From positions 1 to 7,381 of the forward strand of contig CALHMM010000027.1 in assembly GCA_938034715.1 (NCBI GenBank): a stretch of DNA of 7,381 nucleotides, written 5' to 3'. This DNA comes from Minisyncoccota bacterium. Its GTDB lineage: Bacteria; Patescibacteriota; Minisyncoccia; Moranbacterales; GCA-2747515. A model generated the notes under the pieces. The model saw only the letters and a program-made list of their open reading frames with translations. It made no database searches and had not been told where the DNA came from. The position numbers and the translations under genes were made by a program. This document shows, piece by piece, positions 6,780-7,381 of the stretch (position 1 is its first letter; each line of letters begins with the position of its first letter).

Positions 6780-6800
6780 ATACTTGCAAAATACAAGCAT
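6780..6800 (-). other. Stem-loop in the leader of the membrane protein-lipoprotein unit
   Basis: On the minus strand ATGCTTG can pair with CAAGTAT (7 bp including one G-U) around a seven-base loop. It lies about 26 bases upstream of the Shine-Dalgarno in a leader of about 89 bases. It may be regulatory or chance; no riboswitch family is recognised. Confidence 0.25.
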
Positions 6801-6839
6801 CCAATTTTATTAAGGTACGCAAACGCTTAGGTTACGATG

Positions 6840-6867
6840 ATTGTACATTATTTCAACGTTTTGTCAA
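6840..6867 (-). promoter_or_regulatory. Promoter of the membrane protein-lipoprotein unit
   Basis: Minus strand consensus TTGACA, 16-base spacer, TACAAT. The predicted start near 6833 gives an unusually long leader for this compact window. Confidence 0.7.
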
Positions 6868-6930
6868 ATGTAAAAAACCGCATACACGGTGTAATTTTTT
6901 TTGCCTTGCGTGGAAAGGAAAGTTCAGAAA

Positions 6931-6958
6931 TTGACATTATTTCAGTATCAATTATATT
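6931..6958 (+). promoter_or_regulatory. Promoter of the 104-residue orphan gene
   Basis: TTGACA, 16-base spacer, TATATT, followed by a leader of about 40 bases to ATG 7005. It diverges from the minus-strand promoter at 6840-6867, with about 63 bases between the two -35 boxes. Confidence 0.65.
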
Positions 6959-6994
6959 ACATGAGGTAGTATCAAATGATCACAAGTGACCGAC

Positions 6995-6999
6995 GGGAG
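6995..6999 (+). promoter_or_regulatory. Shine-Dalgarno of the orphan gene
   Basis: GGGAG, 5 bases before ATG 7005. It supports real translation of a small unrecognised frame. Confidence 0.7.
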
Positions 7000-7004
7000 A
7001 CGAA

Positions 7005-7319
7005 ATGAACTTTATAAAAAGAGTAACAGACGGTGCCGCATTTCTAGATACAGTCAATTCAGAGTGGAAAATTAATCCGCTCTCTACTGACATCGGTAAT
7101 CAAAGAGTGTGCGCGCTCGCACAGGTCAAAGGGGTAATTTACAAAGATGCTCTTCAAAAGACCGGCATATCACTAGATGACGCAGTGCGATACGGCTTCC
7201 AAAGCGGCGCACGATTTGCTGTTATCTATAGACTGGAGTACTTCGTACTAAGTATCGTGTGGAAGTGTTACGCGCTGACGCACCCACGACACAGAACCTT
7301 TAAACGGGTTACAACGTAA
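7005..7319 (+). CDS. Hypothetical 104-residue protein, no recognised family
   Basis: A complete small gene with its own TTGACA promoter, a GGGAG ribosome binding site 5 bases before the ATG, and a GC-rich hairpin 13 bases after the stop, so it is more than a chance frame. The protein is mixed and basic at the C-terminus (HPRHRTFKR at 93-101). Residues 45-70 (about IYKDALQKTGISLDDAVRYG) look helical, with a turn at TGIS that loosely recalls a helix-turn-helix. Residues 71-91 are rich in hydrophobic and aromatic residues, but the segment contains R76, E78 and K87 and is not a clear membrane helix. There is no signal peptide and no catalytic motif that I can name. It diverges from the membrane protein-lipoprotein unit, so a regulatory role there is possible but only a guess. 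Confidence 0.6.
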   Translation: MNFIKRVTDGAAFLDTVNSEWKINPLSTDIGNQRVCALAQVKGVIYKDALQKTGISLDDAVRYGFQSGARFAVIYRLEYFVLSIVWKCYALTHPRHRTFKRVTT

Positions 7320-7332
7320 TTGTATCTAAGTA

Positions 7333-7358
7333 GTCGGTGGCAGAAATGCGCCACCGAC
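7333..7358 (+). terminator. GC-rich hairpin after the orphan gene, terminator-like without T tract
   Basis: GTCGGTGGC pairs with GCCACCGAC (9 bp, eight-base loop) 13 bases after the stop. No T run follows on either strand, so it may need a factor, or it may protect the 3' end of the mRNA. It is near the window edge. Confidence 0.45.
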
Positions 7359-7381
7359 AAATTCAAAAGAACACCACTATT

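Noticed and set aside
6410..6934. 174-residue plus-strand open frame
   Set aside because: It lies antisense to the membrane protein gene and runs through that gene's promoter and leader. It has no ribosome binding site, and its composition looks like the reverse of a hydrophobic gene.
1..7381. CRISPR array, tRNA, rRNA or insertion sequence
   Set aside because: I saw no regularly spaced repeats, no cloverleaf-like sequence, no rRNA-like tract and no transposase motifs on either strand.

Overview
The window looks like chromosomal DNA of a Patescibacteria/CPR bacterium, probably of the Parcubacteria (Paceibacteria) branch. This is inferred from protein style and not proven. The signs are a short-N-terminus IF-2 (637 residues), a small DUF4446 membrane protein, an anchored DsbA-like thiol oxidoreductase typical of these genomes, several small orphan envelope proteins, and compact spacing with simple hairpin terminators. 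No rRNA, tRNA, CRISPR array, insertion sequence or phage gene was seen.

Layout, left to right. Positions 1-1163 (minus strand) hold a class II CCA-adding tRNA nucleotidyltransferase with an HD domain, cut by the left edge. Close to that edge its reading frame shifts at a dnaX-type A AAA AAG heptamer. Positions 1239-3773 (minus) hold a probable two-gene unit, a DUF4446 membrane protein followed by infB (translation initiation factor IF-2), closed by a hairpin terminator. Positions 3774-3951 hold the promoter of that unit and a hairpin terminator able to act on both strands. Positions 3952-4674 (minus) hold a membrane-anchored DsbA-like protein. It diverges from a plus-strand FAD/NAD(P)H flavodoxin/ferredoxin-reductase-like protein (4826-5527). 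The 151-base gap between them carries two opposing promoters and a perfect 16-bp palindrome. Positions 5585-6744 (minus) hold a four-helix membrane protein followed 17 bases later by a six-cysteine lipoprotein, ended by a strong terminator. At the right end, an unrecognised 104-residue protein (7005-7319, plus) has its own promoter and ribosome binding site.

The genes fall into two themes. The left half is translation (tRNA 3'-end maturation, initiation). The centre is redox and envelope: an exported thiol oxidase candidate, a flavin reductase, and a lipoprotein with six cysteines beyond its lipid-anchor cysteine, which could be a substrate of the oxidase. No complete new defence or mobile system is visible. 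The most notable anomaly is the frameshift with a slippery heptamer in the CCA-adding enzyme. Next are the shared palindrome between the divergent redox genes and the well-signalled orphan genes on the right.
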